From the NCBI GenBank assembly GCA_012840755.1, contig DUWA01000184.1:1-5625 (forward strand): a stretch of 5,625 bases of DNA, in the 5' to 3' direction. The notes under the pieces were generated by a model. That model saw only the letters and a program-made list of their open reading frames with translations, was not told where the DNA came from and did not search any database. How positions within the stretch are numbered: position 1 is the first letter of the stretch; each line of letters opens with the position of its first letter. The DNA comes from Mycoplasmatota bacterium. Its GTDB lineage: Bacteria; Bacillota_I; Bacilli_A; RF39; UBA660. Positions 1 to 4,702 of the stretch are shown here, piece after piece. The position numbers and the translations under genes are program-made.

Positions 1-96
1 AATTGGTATAATAACCATAGATTACATGGTTCACTAGATTATCAAACCCCTATGGAGTACAAGGAAAAACAATCAAGATTAAAAGATTCTATGTAG
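1..96 (+). CDS. IS3-family transposase (OrfB), C-terminal end, partial
   Basis: This is the 3' end of an insertion-sequence transposase whose start lies left of the window. The 31 visible residues contain the hallmark tail of the IS3/IS150-group integrase-core protein: an aromatic-Asn-Asn-x-Arg segment, then HGSLDYQTPMEY, matching the family pattern YNxxRxHxSLGYxTPxEY. The stop is TAG at 94-96. The catalytic DDE residues lie upstream and are not visible, so whether the transposase is intact cannot be judged. In the IS3 family, OrfB is normally made as an OrfAB fusion by -1 frameshifting and catalyses copy-out/paste-in transposition through a circular intermediate. The element's terminal repeat follows about 60 bp downstream. 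Confidence 0.88.
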   Translation, partial: NWYNNHRLHGSLDYQTPMEYKEKQSRLKDSM

Positions 97-158
97 TAAA
101 TTATCTTAAAATAGCAAACAAATTCATGGAAATTTATATAAATTGTTCGGTAAAAATA

Positions 159-183
159 TGTCCAAAAAAGTGTTGACATATCA
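159..183 (+). repeat. Candidate IS3 right terminal inverted repeat with outward-facing -35 box
   Basis: The end carries a perfect TTGACA at 173-178 pointing out of the element. IS3-family elements commonly carry a -35 box in the right end; it meets a -10 in the left end when the ends are joined in the circular intermediate, which drives transposase expression. I see no convincing -10 at 16-18 bp spacing in the flanking DNA (195-202 is T/C-rich). In this linear context it may therefore not form a full promoter for the sigma gene. Confidence 0.5.
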
Positions 184-202
184 AAAATTAAGGTTTCTTT
201 TT

Positions 203-811
203 ATGAATATTAATGATGGAGATAATAGAAATAAAATAATTGTTCATAATTTAAAATTATCTTTTAAGTTAGCCAAAAAAATAGCAGATGATTATATTAG
301 CAGAGAGGAAGAAATTTATCAGTCTGGAATAGTTGGTTTAATTAAGGCGGTAGATACATTCGATGTTAATAAAAAACAAAAATTTTCAACATATGCATGT
401 ATATGTATCCGAAACGAAATATATATGTATTTAAGAAAAGAAAAGAATTCAATTTTCAGAACATCTAGTTATGAAGGAGTGGTTTTTGAAAATCAAGATA
501 AAGATAAACTTATTTTGGAGAAAATATTATTCAATGAAGAAGAGGGTTATAATAATATTATTGATAGAGAAATTTATAACTATATATATGAATGTGTTAA
601 TACTTTAAGCGAAAAAGAAAAGAAAATTATAACTTTATTTTATGGGTTTGATAATGGGAAATCATATAAACAAAAGGAAATAGCAGAAATTTTAGGTGTG
701 AGTAGAGGTTATGTTTCAAAAACTTTAAAAACCTGTTTAACAAAACTTAGAAAAAGGTTGTTAGAATATGATAAAGATTTAGATAAAACGTATGTTGAAC
801 ACATTCGTTGA
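203..811 (+). CDS. Sigma-70-family RNA polymerase sigma factor, SigE/SigK-like, probably 5'-truncated
   Basis: This gene encodes a DNA-binding initiation subunit of RNA polymerase. From the ATG at 203, region 2 spans about residues 9-79. It has the RNKIIVHNLKL segment, GIVGLIKAVDTFD and FSTYACICIRNEIYMYLRK, which match GTIGLIKxxxTFxxxKxxxxATYAxRCIxNEILMxLR of SigE/SigK-type sigmas. An acidic, poorly conserved linker follows at about 84-125. Region 4 is at about 128-188, with the helix-turn-helix KEIAEILGVSRGYVSK. Region 3 is absent or unrecognisable. The frame stays open upstream through ATG 158 and TTG 143, both inside the IS end. I chose 203 because an AAGG lies 9 bp before it, but residues LRFLF just upstream also resemble family sequence. 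The IS has therefore probably removed the native start. Sporulation use is inferred from similarity only. Confidence 0.85.
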   Translation: MNINDGDNRNKIIVHNLKLSFKLAKKIADDYISREEEIYQSGIVGLIKAVDTFDVNKKQKFSTYACICIRNEIYMYLRKEKNSIFRTSSYEGVVFENQDKDKLILEKILFNEEEGYNNIIDREIYNYIYECVNTLSEKEKKIITLFYGFDNGKSYKQKEIAEILGVSRGYVSKTLKTCLTKLRKRLLEYDKDLDKTYVEHIR

Positions 812-889
812 TTTGTTATTAAAATCAATAAAATTTATAAAATAAAAAAGTAATAAATTATAGCAAAAATTTAATTTAGTAGATTATTA

Positions 890-918
890 TTGACTTATCT
901 AAAATCATAGAATATAAT
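890..918 (+). promoter_or_regulatory. Promoter, TTGACT-17 bp-TATAAT
   Basis: The -35 TTGACT (890-895) and -10 TATAAT (913-918) are separated by exactly 17 bp. Five of six and six of six bases match the housekeeping consensus. The predicted transcript start is near 925. The first intact gene downstream is the DUF368 gene at 1131, which would give it a leader of about 205 nt. Confidence 0.7.
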
Positions 919-1081
919 ACAGTTATTTGATGAATTATACAAAGAGGCGTTAGTAAAATTAGTAGAAACAATACTTAATATCGAAAAATATTAAGAAAAT
1001 CACAAAATCGATTATACCGAGTTGGTGTCGATAATTCTAGATGTTTCTGCTGTACATGGGTTAAAGTGTGGGAAAAATTAG
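911..1081 (+). pseudogene. Possible decayed small gene, one in-frame stop
   Basis: Read in the frame starting at 911, this stretch gives a protein-like translation. The first part includes LFDELYKEALVKLVETILNI, a plausible amphipathic helix. A TAA stop at 992-994 follows, then a second open part contains HKIDYTELVSIILDV and VHGLKCGKN before TAG at 1079-1081. Both halves are in one frame, and the codons are richer in G and C than the flanking DNA. There is no ATG at the start and no ribosome binding site. I do not recognise the family. It may be a gene remnant, perhaps left over from the same rearrangement that brought the IS. Alternatively, the whole stretch may be a structured leader RNA whose open frame is accidental. 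Confidence 0.3.
974..995 (+). other. Perfect 8-bp hairpin in the leader region
   Basis: CTTAATAT (974-981) pairs fully with ATATTAAG (988-995) around the six-base loop CGAAAA. No T-tract follows, so it is not an intrinsic terminator. A second stem follows at 1007-1032: ATCGA pairs with TCGAT, and an inner ACC pairs with GGT around GAGTT. The two could form a structured 5' leader of the downstream gene, but no known riboswitch or T-box core is visible. Confidence 0.35.
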
Positions 1082-1130
1082 AAACTAACTAAATTTAAAT
1101 AGTAAAAAATATAGTAAAGAGAGTGAAGTT

Positions 1131-1937
1131 ATGAAACATTTTATTAATTTTTTCAAAGGAATAGGAATAGGAATAGCGACACTAGTGCCAGGAGTAAGTG
1201 GTGGAACTATGGCAATAATCCTAGGAATATATGACGAAATGATACATGCAGTCAGTAACTTTTTTAAAAAAATTGAAGATAATGTGAAGTTTTTATTTTT
1301 AATAGGATTAGGTGCTATTACCGGTTTAGTGCTGTTTAGCAAAATAATTGAATATTTTATGAGTAATTATAAATTTATAATGATGTATTTATTTATGGGG
1401 ATAGTAATAGCCGGAATTCCTGTATTATTTAAAAAAGCAAATACAGAGATAAAAAACAAAAAAGATTATATATATTTAGTAATTGGATTTCTAATAATTT
1501 TTTTAATGACACTAAATGTAGGTACTATTGTTAATTTATCTAATAACACTGGTATTTTAAGTTTCCTATTTTTAATAGTTGCTGGGATAGTAATAGCTAT
1601 TGCTCTTATTTTACCAGGAATTAGCACATCTTTTATGCTCTTAACATTAGGGTTATATGAAAAAACCATTTCAGCGATTAATAATTTAGATATAAATTAC
1701 TTAATACCGATATGTATAGGTGGTTTAATAGGAGTTTTAGGAACAACTAAAATATTAGAAAGATTTATGAATGAACACCCTCGGAAAACATACTTTATAA
1801 TATTAGGTTTTGTGCTAGGTTCATTGTTAGAAATTTTTCCAGGTATCCCTGAAGGAATAAATATATTGTATTGTATAATTAGTTTTATTTTTGGGTATGT
1901 TATAATTAGATATATTAGTAAAAAATATGGTGAATAA
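1131..1937 (+). CDS. popT: DUF368 family undecaprenyl-phosphate translocase (PopT-like)
   Basis: This is a polytopic inner-membrane protein of 268 residues. It has the two DUF368 signature blocks: PGVSGGTMAIILGIY at about residues 20-34 and PGISTSFMLLTLGLY at about 162-176. They lie in two related halves, consistent with an inverted structural repeat, and glycine-rich hydrophobic helices fill the rest. DUF368 proteins (PopT) have been shown to return undecaprenyl phosphate, the lipid carrier for peptidoglycan and teichoic acid precursors, across the membrane. That function is transferred here by family. The length is typical. The start is ATG 1131, preceded by GAGTGA 5 bp upstream. The likely promoter is at 890-918, and a hairpin terminator overlaps the stop. 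An in-frame tandem triplication of GGAATA (1158-1175) encodes a GIGIGI run at residues 10-15. Confidence 0.88.
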   Translation: MKHFINFFKGIGIGIATLVPGVSGGTMAIILGIYDEMIHAVSNFFKKIEDNVKFLFLIGLGAITGLVLFSKIIEYFMSNYKFIMMYLFMGIVIAGIPVLFKKANTEIKNKKDYIYLVIGFLIIFLMTLNVGTIVNLSNNTGILSFLFLIVAGIVIAIALILPGISTSFMLLTLGLYEKTISAINNLDINYLIPICIGGLIGVLGTTKILERFMNEHPRKTYFIILGFVLGSLLEIFPGIPEGINILYCIISFIFGYVIIRYISKKYGE

Positions 1938-1950
1938 AAGCATATTTTTT
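1920..1950 (+). terminator. Hairpin terminator overlapping the DUF368 stop codon
   Basis: AAAAAATATG (1920-1929) pairs perfectly with CATATTTTTT (1941-1950). The 11-base loop contains the stop codon TAA (1935-1937). A T-rich stretch (CTTTTACCTTTT) follows. The stem is A/T-rich, so its strength is uncertain, but position and shape fit an intrinsic terminator. Confidence 0.6.
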
Positions 1951-1971
1951 CTTTTACCTTTTGTAGGTATA

Positions 1972-1999
1972 TTGACAAAACATATTAATAATATAAAAT
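1972..1999 (+). promoter_or_regulatory. Promoter of the AbiEi-like gene
   Basis: A perfect -35 TTGACA (1972-1977) is followed after 16 bp by TAAAAT (1994-1999), a five-of-six match to the -10 consensus. The predicted start, near 2006, falls at the GGTGA ribosome binding site, so the leader would be very short. An alternative -10, TATAAA (1992-1997), has a poor 14-bp spacing. Confidence 0.45.
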
Positions 2000-2014
2000 A
2001 AAAATGGTGATAAC

Positions 2015-2563
2015 ATGATATATACATACGTAGATTTAAAGAAAAGAGGCCTTAGTAATTACAAAATTAAAAAAGCAGTAGAAAATGGATATTTAATTAA
2101 AATTGATAAAGGAGTATATTCTGATAAACCAGAGACGAGTGAATTAGAAATTTTATGTAGAACATATCCGCATGTAATAATAACATTGGACTCTGCTTTA
2201 TATTTTTACGGATTAATAAAAAAGGAACCTAAAGTTATTTATGTTGCAACTAAACAAAAAGCTAGAAAAATTATTTATAAAAATATTAAGCAAATATATA
2301 TGAGCGATCATTTACTTGATATAGGAGTTGCTAAAATGAATTATAAAATGATTCAAATGAACATATATAGTTTAGAACGTCTTTTAATTGAAGTGGTTAG
2401 AAATAAAACAAATATAAAATACGAAACTTATAAAGAAGCAATAGATAGTTATAGTAAAATTTCTAAATTGTTAAACAAAAAAAAGTTAGATGAATATCTA
2501 ACCCATTTTAAAGATAGTAAAATTATCAAGCGAATTAGTAGTGAAGTATACAAAACTATTTAA
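2015..2563 (+). CDS. Stand-alone AbiEi-like antitoxin-domain protein
   Basis: This is a 182-residue soluble protein. The N-terminal winged helix-turn-helix (about 3-37: TYVDLKKRGLSNYKIKKAVE, then GYLIKIDKGVYS) is the characteristic opening of type IV toxin-antitoxin AbiEi antitoxins. The body continues in family style with ELEILCRTYP, ITLDSALYFYGL (57-68), a YVAT strand, and NIYSLERLLIEVVRNK (116-131). AbiEi proteins repress their own operon by binding inverted repeats and counter the AbiEii nucleotidyltransferase toxin. No AbiEii gene follows: the next gene is on the other strand and unrelated. It may be an orphan regulator, or its partner may be elsewhere. The start at ATG 2015 is supported by GGTGA at 2006-2010. 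The last 8 bp overlap the convergent UPF0316 gene. Confidence 0.82.
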   Translation: MIYTYVDLKKRGLSNYKIKKAVENGYLIKIDKGVYSDKPETSELEILCRTYPHVIITLDSALYFYGLIKKEPKVIYVATKQKARKIIYKNIKQIYMSDHLLDIGVAKMNYKMIQMNIYSLERLLIEVVRNKTNIKYETYKEAIDSYSKISKLLNKKKLDEYLTHFKDSKIIKRISSEVYKTI

Positions 2564-3062
2564 TAAAACCGTTTTGAACATATTTAGTTTCACTAACAAC
2601 GATAAATACATCTTTATCAAATTCTAAAATCTTATTTTTTAAATAATTAAAACTTTTATTAGTAATCTCGACAAAAAGCAAATATTTTTCTTTTTCTGTA
2701 TCGTGTCCTTCAACATTAACAACACTAACACCAAATCCAAGATCTCTAATATAAGTTATAACATCTTTATTTGAAGTAATAATTTGAAGAGATAAATTCC
2801 CTTTTATATATCTTTGAGATATGGTTGAACCTATAAAAGTTCCTGATGCAAATCCAGCTGCATATGAAACAGCAATCCAAATGCTCGTTTCATTTGTATT
2901 TAATGCTTCCTTAACCACTAAAAACCATATTAGGACTTCTATAAAACCAATCATAGAAGCTGTTAGTTTTTTTCCTTTAATGGTTGTGATAGTTCTAAGA
3001 GTCCCCATAGAGACATCCAAAATCCTTACAAAAAATATCTTTAAGCATAATTGAAACAACAT
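2556..3062 (-). CDS. UPF0316 family membrane protein (DUF5698 + DUF2179)
   Basis: This is a 168-residue membrane protein of the group that includes Bacillus subtilis YebE. Three hydrophobic segments lie at about residues 2-22, 36-54 and 60-82. They include RILDVSMGTLRTITTIKGKK, the family's signature at the end of the first helix, and the glycine-rich YAAGFASGTFIGSTI. A soluble DUF2179 domain (about 90-162) follows, with LGFGVSVVNVEGHD (108-121) and a terminal VFIVVSETKYVQNGFIK. DUF2179 also ends YitT-type proteins. The molecular function of this family is not established. Length is normal. ATG at 3062 is preceded by a perfect AGGAGGT (3067-3073). It is transcribed divergently from the LysM gene and converges on the AbiEi-like gene. 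Confidence 0.88.
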   Translation of the reverse strand: MLFQLCLKIFFVRILDVSMGTLRTITTIKGKKLTASMIGFIEVLIWFLVVKEALNTNETSIWIAVSYAAGFASGTFIGSTISQRYIKGNLSLQIITSNKDVITYIRDLGFGVSVVNVEGHDTEKEKYLLFVEITNKSFNYLKNKILEFDKDVFIVVSETKYVQNGFIK

Positions 3063-3085
3063 AAATACCTCCTAAATGCAGTATC

Positions 3086-3094
3086 ATTATAACA
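3086..3094 (-). promoter_or_regulatory. Extended -10 promoter of the UPF0316 gene
   Basis: On the minus strand this reads TGTTATAAT, a perfect TATAAT with the TGn extension that compensates for a weak -35. No good -35 is visible 17 bp further upstream. The predicted start, near 3079, leaves a leader of about 17 nt containing AGGAGGT. Confidence 0.55.
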
Positions 3095-3160
3095 TATCAT
3101 CCCCAAAAAAAGTATAAAAATACATTTCTAGATAAAAATGATACATTAATTTGACTATTA

Positions 3161-3169
3161 CATATAATA
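3161..3169 (+). promoter_or_regulatory. Possible -10 element of the LysM gene
   Basis: CATATAATA contains TATAAT (3163-3168) just upstream of the AAGGTGAGG ribosome binding site. A TTGACT at 3151-3156 is only 6 bp away and cannot be its -35. No vegetative -35 stands at the right spacing. The string also fits the CATAnnnTA pattern of sporulation sigma E/K -10 elements, with a weak upstream match at 3139-3145. This is suggestive only. Confidence 0.3.
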
Positions 3170-3185
3170 AGGTGAGGTGTTAATA

Positions 3186-3647
3186 ATGTATAGGACTTAT
3201 CGTGTTGAATTCGGGGATACAATCCATAGCATCGCCAATAAGTTTGGAACTACCAAGGAAATATTAAAGCAAATTAATGGAAATAACATTGAGAAAATGA
3301 TAGAACCAAATAATTATATAATTGTTCCGAATAATGAACGAGAATTATTTCAAGTTTACAAAATAAAAAAAGGAGATAATTTATATAATCTAGCTAAACA
3401 ATTTAATGTTAGTCTGAAATCTTTGACAGAACTTAACGGACTTGATGAAAACGATTACTTATATGTTGATCAAGAAATACTTATTCCTAGGGAAGGAGTA
3501 GATGTATACATAACAGAACAAGGAGATACTGTTGATAAAATTCTGAAAAAGACTGGAAAAACAATGGACGAATTATTAGAATATAATGAGAGTGTGTATG
3601 TTCAACCGAATCAGATGCTAATTTACAAAAAAGAGAAAAGTATGTGA
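3186..3647 (+). CDS. Triple-LysM repeat protein without signal peptide
   Basis: This 153-residue protein is made almost entirely of three LysM repeats, at about residues 4-48, 55-101 and 106-148. Each begins with the Y-x-V/I-x-x-GDT/N pattern and ends in a hydrophobic I-x-VP or L-I-x-P-like strand. LysM modules bind N-acetylglucosamine glycans such as peptidoglycan or chitin. No signal peptide, membrane segment or catalytic domain is present, so it is not an ordinary secreted autolysin. Cytoplasmic or mother-cell LysM proteins of spore formers, such as SafA, are a possible analogy (inference). ATG 3186 was chosen because AAGGTGAGG (3169-3177) lies 8 bp before it. The upstream in-frame GTG at 3177 lies inside that ribosome binding site. 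The third repeat is the most divergent. Confidence 0.85.
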   Translation: MYRTYRVEFGDTIHSIANKFGTTKEILKQINGNNIEKMIEPNNYIIVPNNERELFQVYKIKKGDNLYNLAKQFNVSLKSLTELNGLDENDYLYVDQEILIPREGVDVYITEQGDTVDKILKKTGKTMDELLEYNESVYVQPNQMLIYKKEKSM

Positions 3648-3661
3648 AATCTCTTTTTTTT
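3627..3661 (+). terminator. Hairpin terminator overlapping the LysM stop codon
   Basis: AAAAAAGAGA (3627-3636) pairs perfectly with TCTCTTTTTT (3650-3659), and the T-run continues to 3661. The 13-base loop holds the TGA stop (3645-3647). The stem and T-run give an intrinsic terminator shape that would separate the LysM gene from the ATPase cluster. Confidence 0.6.
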
Positions 3662-3676
3662 AAAAGGAAAATATTA

Positions 3677-3682
3677 TATAAT
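3677..3682 (+). promoter_or_regulatory. Candidate -10 for the ATPase operon
   Basis: A perfect TATAAT lies 26 bp before the ATPase start, with a predicted transcript start near 3689. No clear -35 is found 17 bp upstream, where the terminator T-run lies. A second TATAAT at 3693-3698 is too close to the AGGTGA ribosome binding site to be the likelier choice. Confidence 0.3.
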
Positions 3683-3708
3683 AAGTTTAGGATATAATAG
3701 GTGATTTA

Positions 3709-4689
3709 ATGGAAAAAGAATTTGAAATAATAGAAATAGAGACTGAGGATCAATTCTCGATACTAAAAACATATGGTGAAGAATTGACAAATAAAAAGTT
3801 TATAATAAATCCAGCAATCAGTAGAGAAAGTGAGATAAAAAAAACAATAGTTGTACTCCTAACTCCAGAAAAATCGGCTTTATTAATAGGGAAACCAGGA
3901 ATAGGGAAAACAGCGATTGTAGAAGGAATCGCTTATATGATTCAAAATAATGACGTTCCAAACGCTTTAAAAGGATATAAAATAATAAAGATTAACTCTA
4001 CTTCTTTAATAGGAAAAATAAATCATAACGGAAAAGAAGAGCTTATAATAACAAGATTAGTAGAAGAATTAAAAAAAGTAAATAAGGTAATATTATTTAT
4101 AGATGAGATACATACCTTAATAGGTGGTGCAGGAAATTCCATGGATCTTGCTAATATTTTGAAACCCGCATTAGATAGAGGAGAGGTAAAAGTAATAGGT
4201 GCAACAACAGATATTGAGTATGAAACATATATAGTAAGGGACCGAGCTTTTTTAAGAAGATTTGATAAGATTGACATACTAGAACCAGATGAAAATACTA
4301 CTGTTAAAATTCTTTTAGGATCGATTGCTAAATACGAAAAACAAACAGGTGTTAAAATGAAATATAACAGTTACATTAATGAACTACTTTGTAAAACTAT
4401 AGTTAATGCTACGACTCAATATAAGCGAGTTTATGGTCTGGCGGCTATGTATCCGGATGTGTCTTTGTCTGTATTATCTCAAGCTTTTTCTCTAGCTTTG
4501 TTTGATAATAAGGAATACGTGGATATAAAAGATGTATACAATGCTATAAAAACAAGCAAAAGAATATATCCTGACACCATAGTTAAAGAACTTGCTAAGA
4601 TGAGAGAAGATTATAAAGATTTCTGTGATGAACAAGGAATAACATTGCCAGTTGTAACTATAGATGAAATTGATCCAATTGTAGAATAG
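3709..4689 (+). CDS. Clp/Hsp100-like ATPase with a single D1 AAA+ module
   Basis: This 326-residue AAA+ ATPase matches the first ATPase domain (D1) of ClpB/ClpC/ClpA. It opens with the D1 entry motif YGEELT and INPAISRESEI (22-43). The core has Walker A GKPGIGKTAIVEG (61-73), Walker B VILFIDEIHTLIGG (127-140) with the catalytic Glu, SMDLANILKPALDRGEVKVIGATT (144-167) including sensor 1, and arginine fingers in RAFLRRF (179-185). A small C-terminal lid follows, with a sensor-2-like YPDVSLSVLSQAF. Absent are the N-terminal Clp_N repeats, the coiled-coil middle domain, the D2 ATPase and any ClpP-docking loop. At the pore-loop position of KYRG the sequence is NHNG, so His106 replaces the substrate-gripping Tyr. 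It is probably a specialised hexameric ATPase rather than a protease unfoldase. AGGTGA precedes ATG 3709. The next gene starts 13 bp after its stop. Confidence 0.87.
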   Translation: MEKEFEIIEIETEDQFSILKTYGEELTNKKFIINPAISRESEIKKTIVVLLTPEKSALLIGKPGIGKTAIVEGIAYMIQNNDVPNALKGYKIIKINSTSLIGKINHNGKEELIITRLVEELKKVNKVILFIDEIHTLIGGAGNSMDLANILKPALDRGEVKVIGATTDIEYETYIVRDRAFLRRFDKIDILEPDENTTVKILLGSIAKYEKQTGVKMKYNSYINELLCKTIVNATTQYKRVYGLAAMYPDVSLSVLSQAFSLALFDNKEYVDIKDVYNAIKTSKRIYPDTIVKELAKMREDYKDFCDEQGITLPVVTIDEIDPIVE

Positions 4690-4702
4690 AAAGGAATATA
4701 AT

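Larger units (their letters stand above)
1..183 (+). mobile_element. Right-hand end of an IS3-family insertion sequence (partial)
   Basis: The element is represented by the transposase C-terminus (1-96), a short non-coding tail, and a candidate right terminal inverted repeat at about 159-183. That repeat contains TGTCCAAAAAAG and ends ...GTTGACATATCA. A terminus ending in CA, a GTCCAA block and the short distance from the transposase stop all fit IS3/IS150-group ends. The left end is outside the window, so the inverted repeat cannot be paired and the exact junction is uncertain by several bases. No target-site duplication can be tested for the same reason. Confidence 0.65.
812..1130. other. 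319-bp stretch without an intact gene
   Basis: This stretch separates the sigma gene from the popT-like gene. It contains a near-consensus promoter (890-918), a perfect 8-bp hairpin (974-995), a second imperfect hairpin (1007-1032), and a protein-like reading frame with one internal stop (911-1081), each described separately. 812-889 and 1082-1120 are simple A/T-rich DNA in which I see nothing further. Confidence 0.7.

Noticed and set aside
143..811. Use of TGA as Trp (Mycoplasma-type code)
   Set aside because: TGG codons encode Trp in several genes. TGA ends the sigma and LysM genes at sensible places, the latter inside a terminator loop.
808..828. Hairpin TTGATTT/AAATCAA across the sigma stop codon
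   Set aside because: This is a 7-bp A/T-rich stem without a T-run after it, easily expected by chance in this base composition, although it too spans the stop codon.
930..953. Short leader peptide frame (ATG 930, seven codons)
   Set aside because: It has no ribosome binding site, no codon bias such as repeated amino acids for attenuation, and no terminator downstream.
1007..1072. Possible T-box or other known riboswitch in the leader
   Set aside because: No T-box core (AGGGTGGNACCGCG), specifier loop, terminator/antiterminator pair or other known aptamer consensus could be found.
1085..1342. Minus-strand open frame opposite the start of the DUF368 gene
   Set aside because: It lies antisense to a clear membrane-protein gene. 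Its hydrophobic composition mirrors that gene, and no ribosome binding site or family resemblance is seen.
1466..2027. Minus-strand open frames across the end of the DUF368 gene
   Set aside because: They are shadows of the DUF368 coding frame running into the intergenic terminator. They have no start signals and no recognisable protein.
2551..2576. Hairpin CAAAAC/GTTTTG at the convergent gene ends
   Set aside because: The stem is only 6 bp with a 14-base loop, and no T-tract follows on either strand. It is too weak to call a terminator.
2821..3054. Plus-strand 77-codon frame inside the UPF0316 gene
   Set aside because: It is antisense to a family-matching gene with a perfect AGGAGGT and a promoter. 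The translation looks random.
4023..4277. Minus-strand frame inside the ATPase gene
   Set aside because: It lies opposite the Walker B region of a clearly conserved AAA+ domain, so it is a shadow frame.
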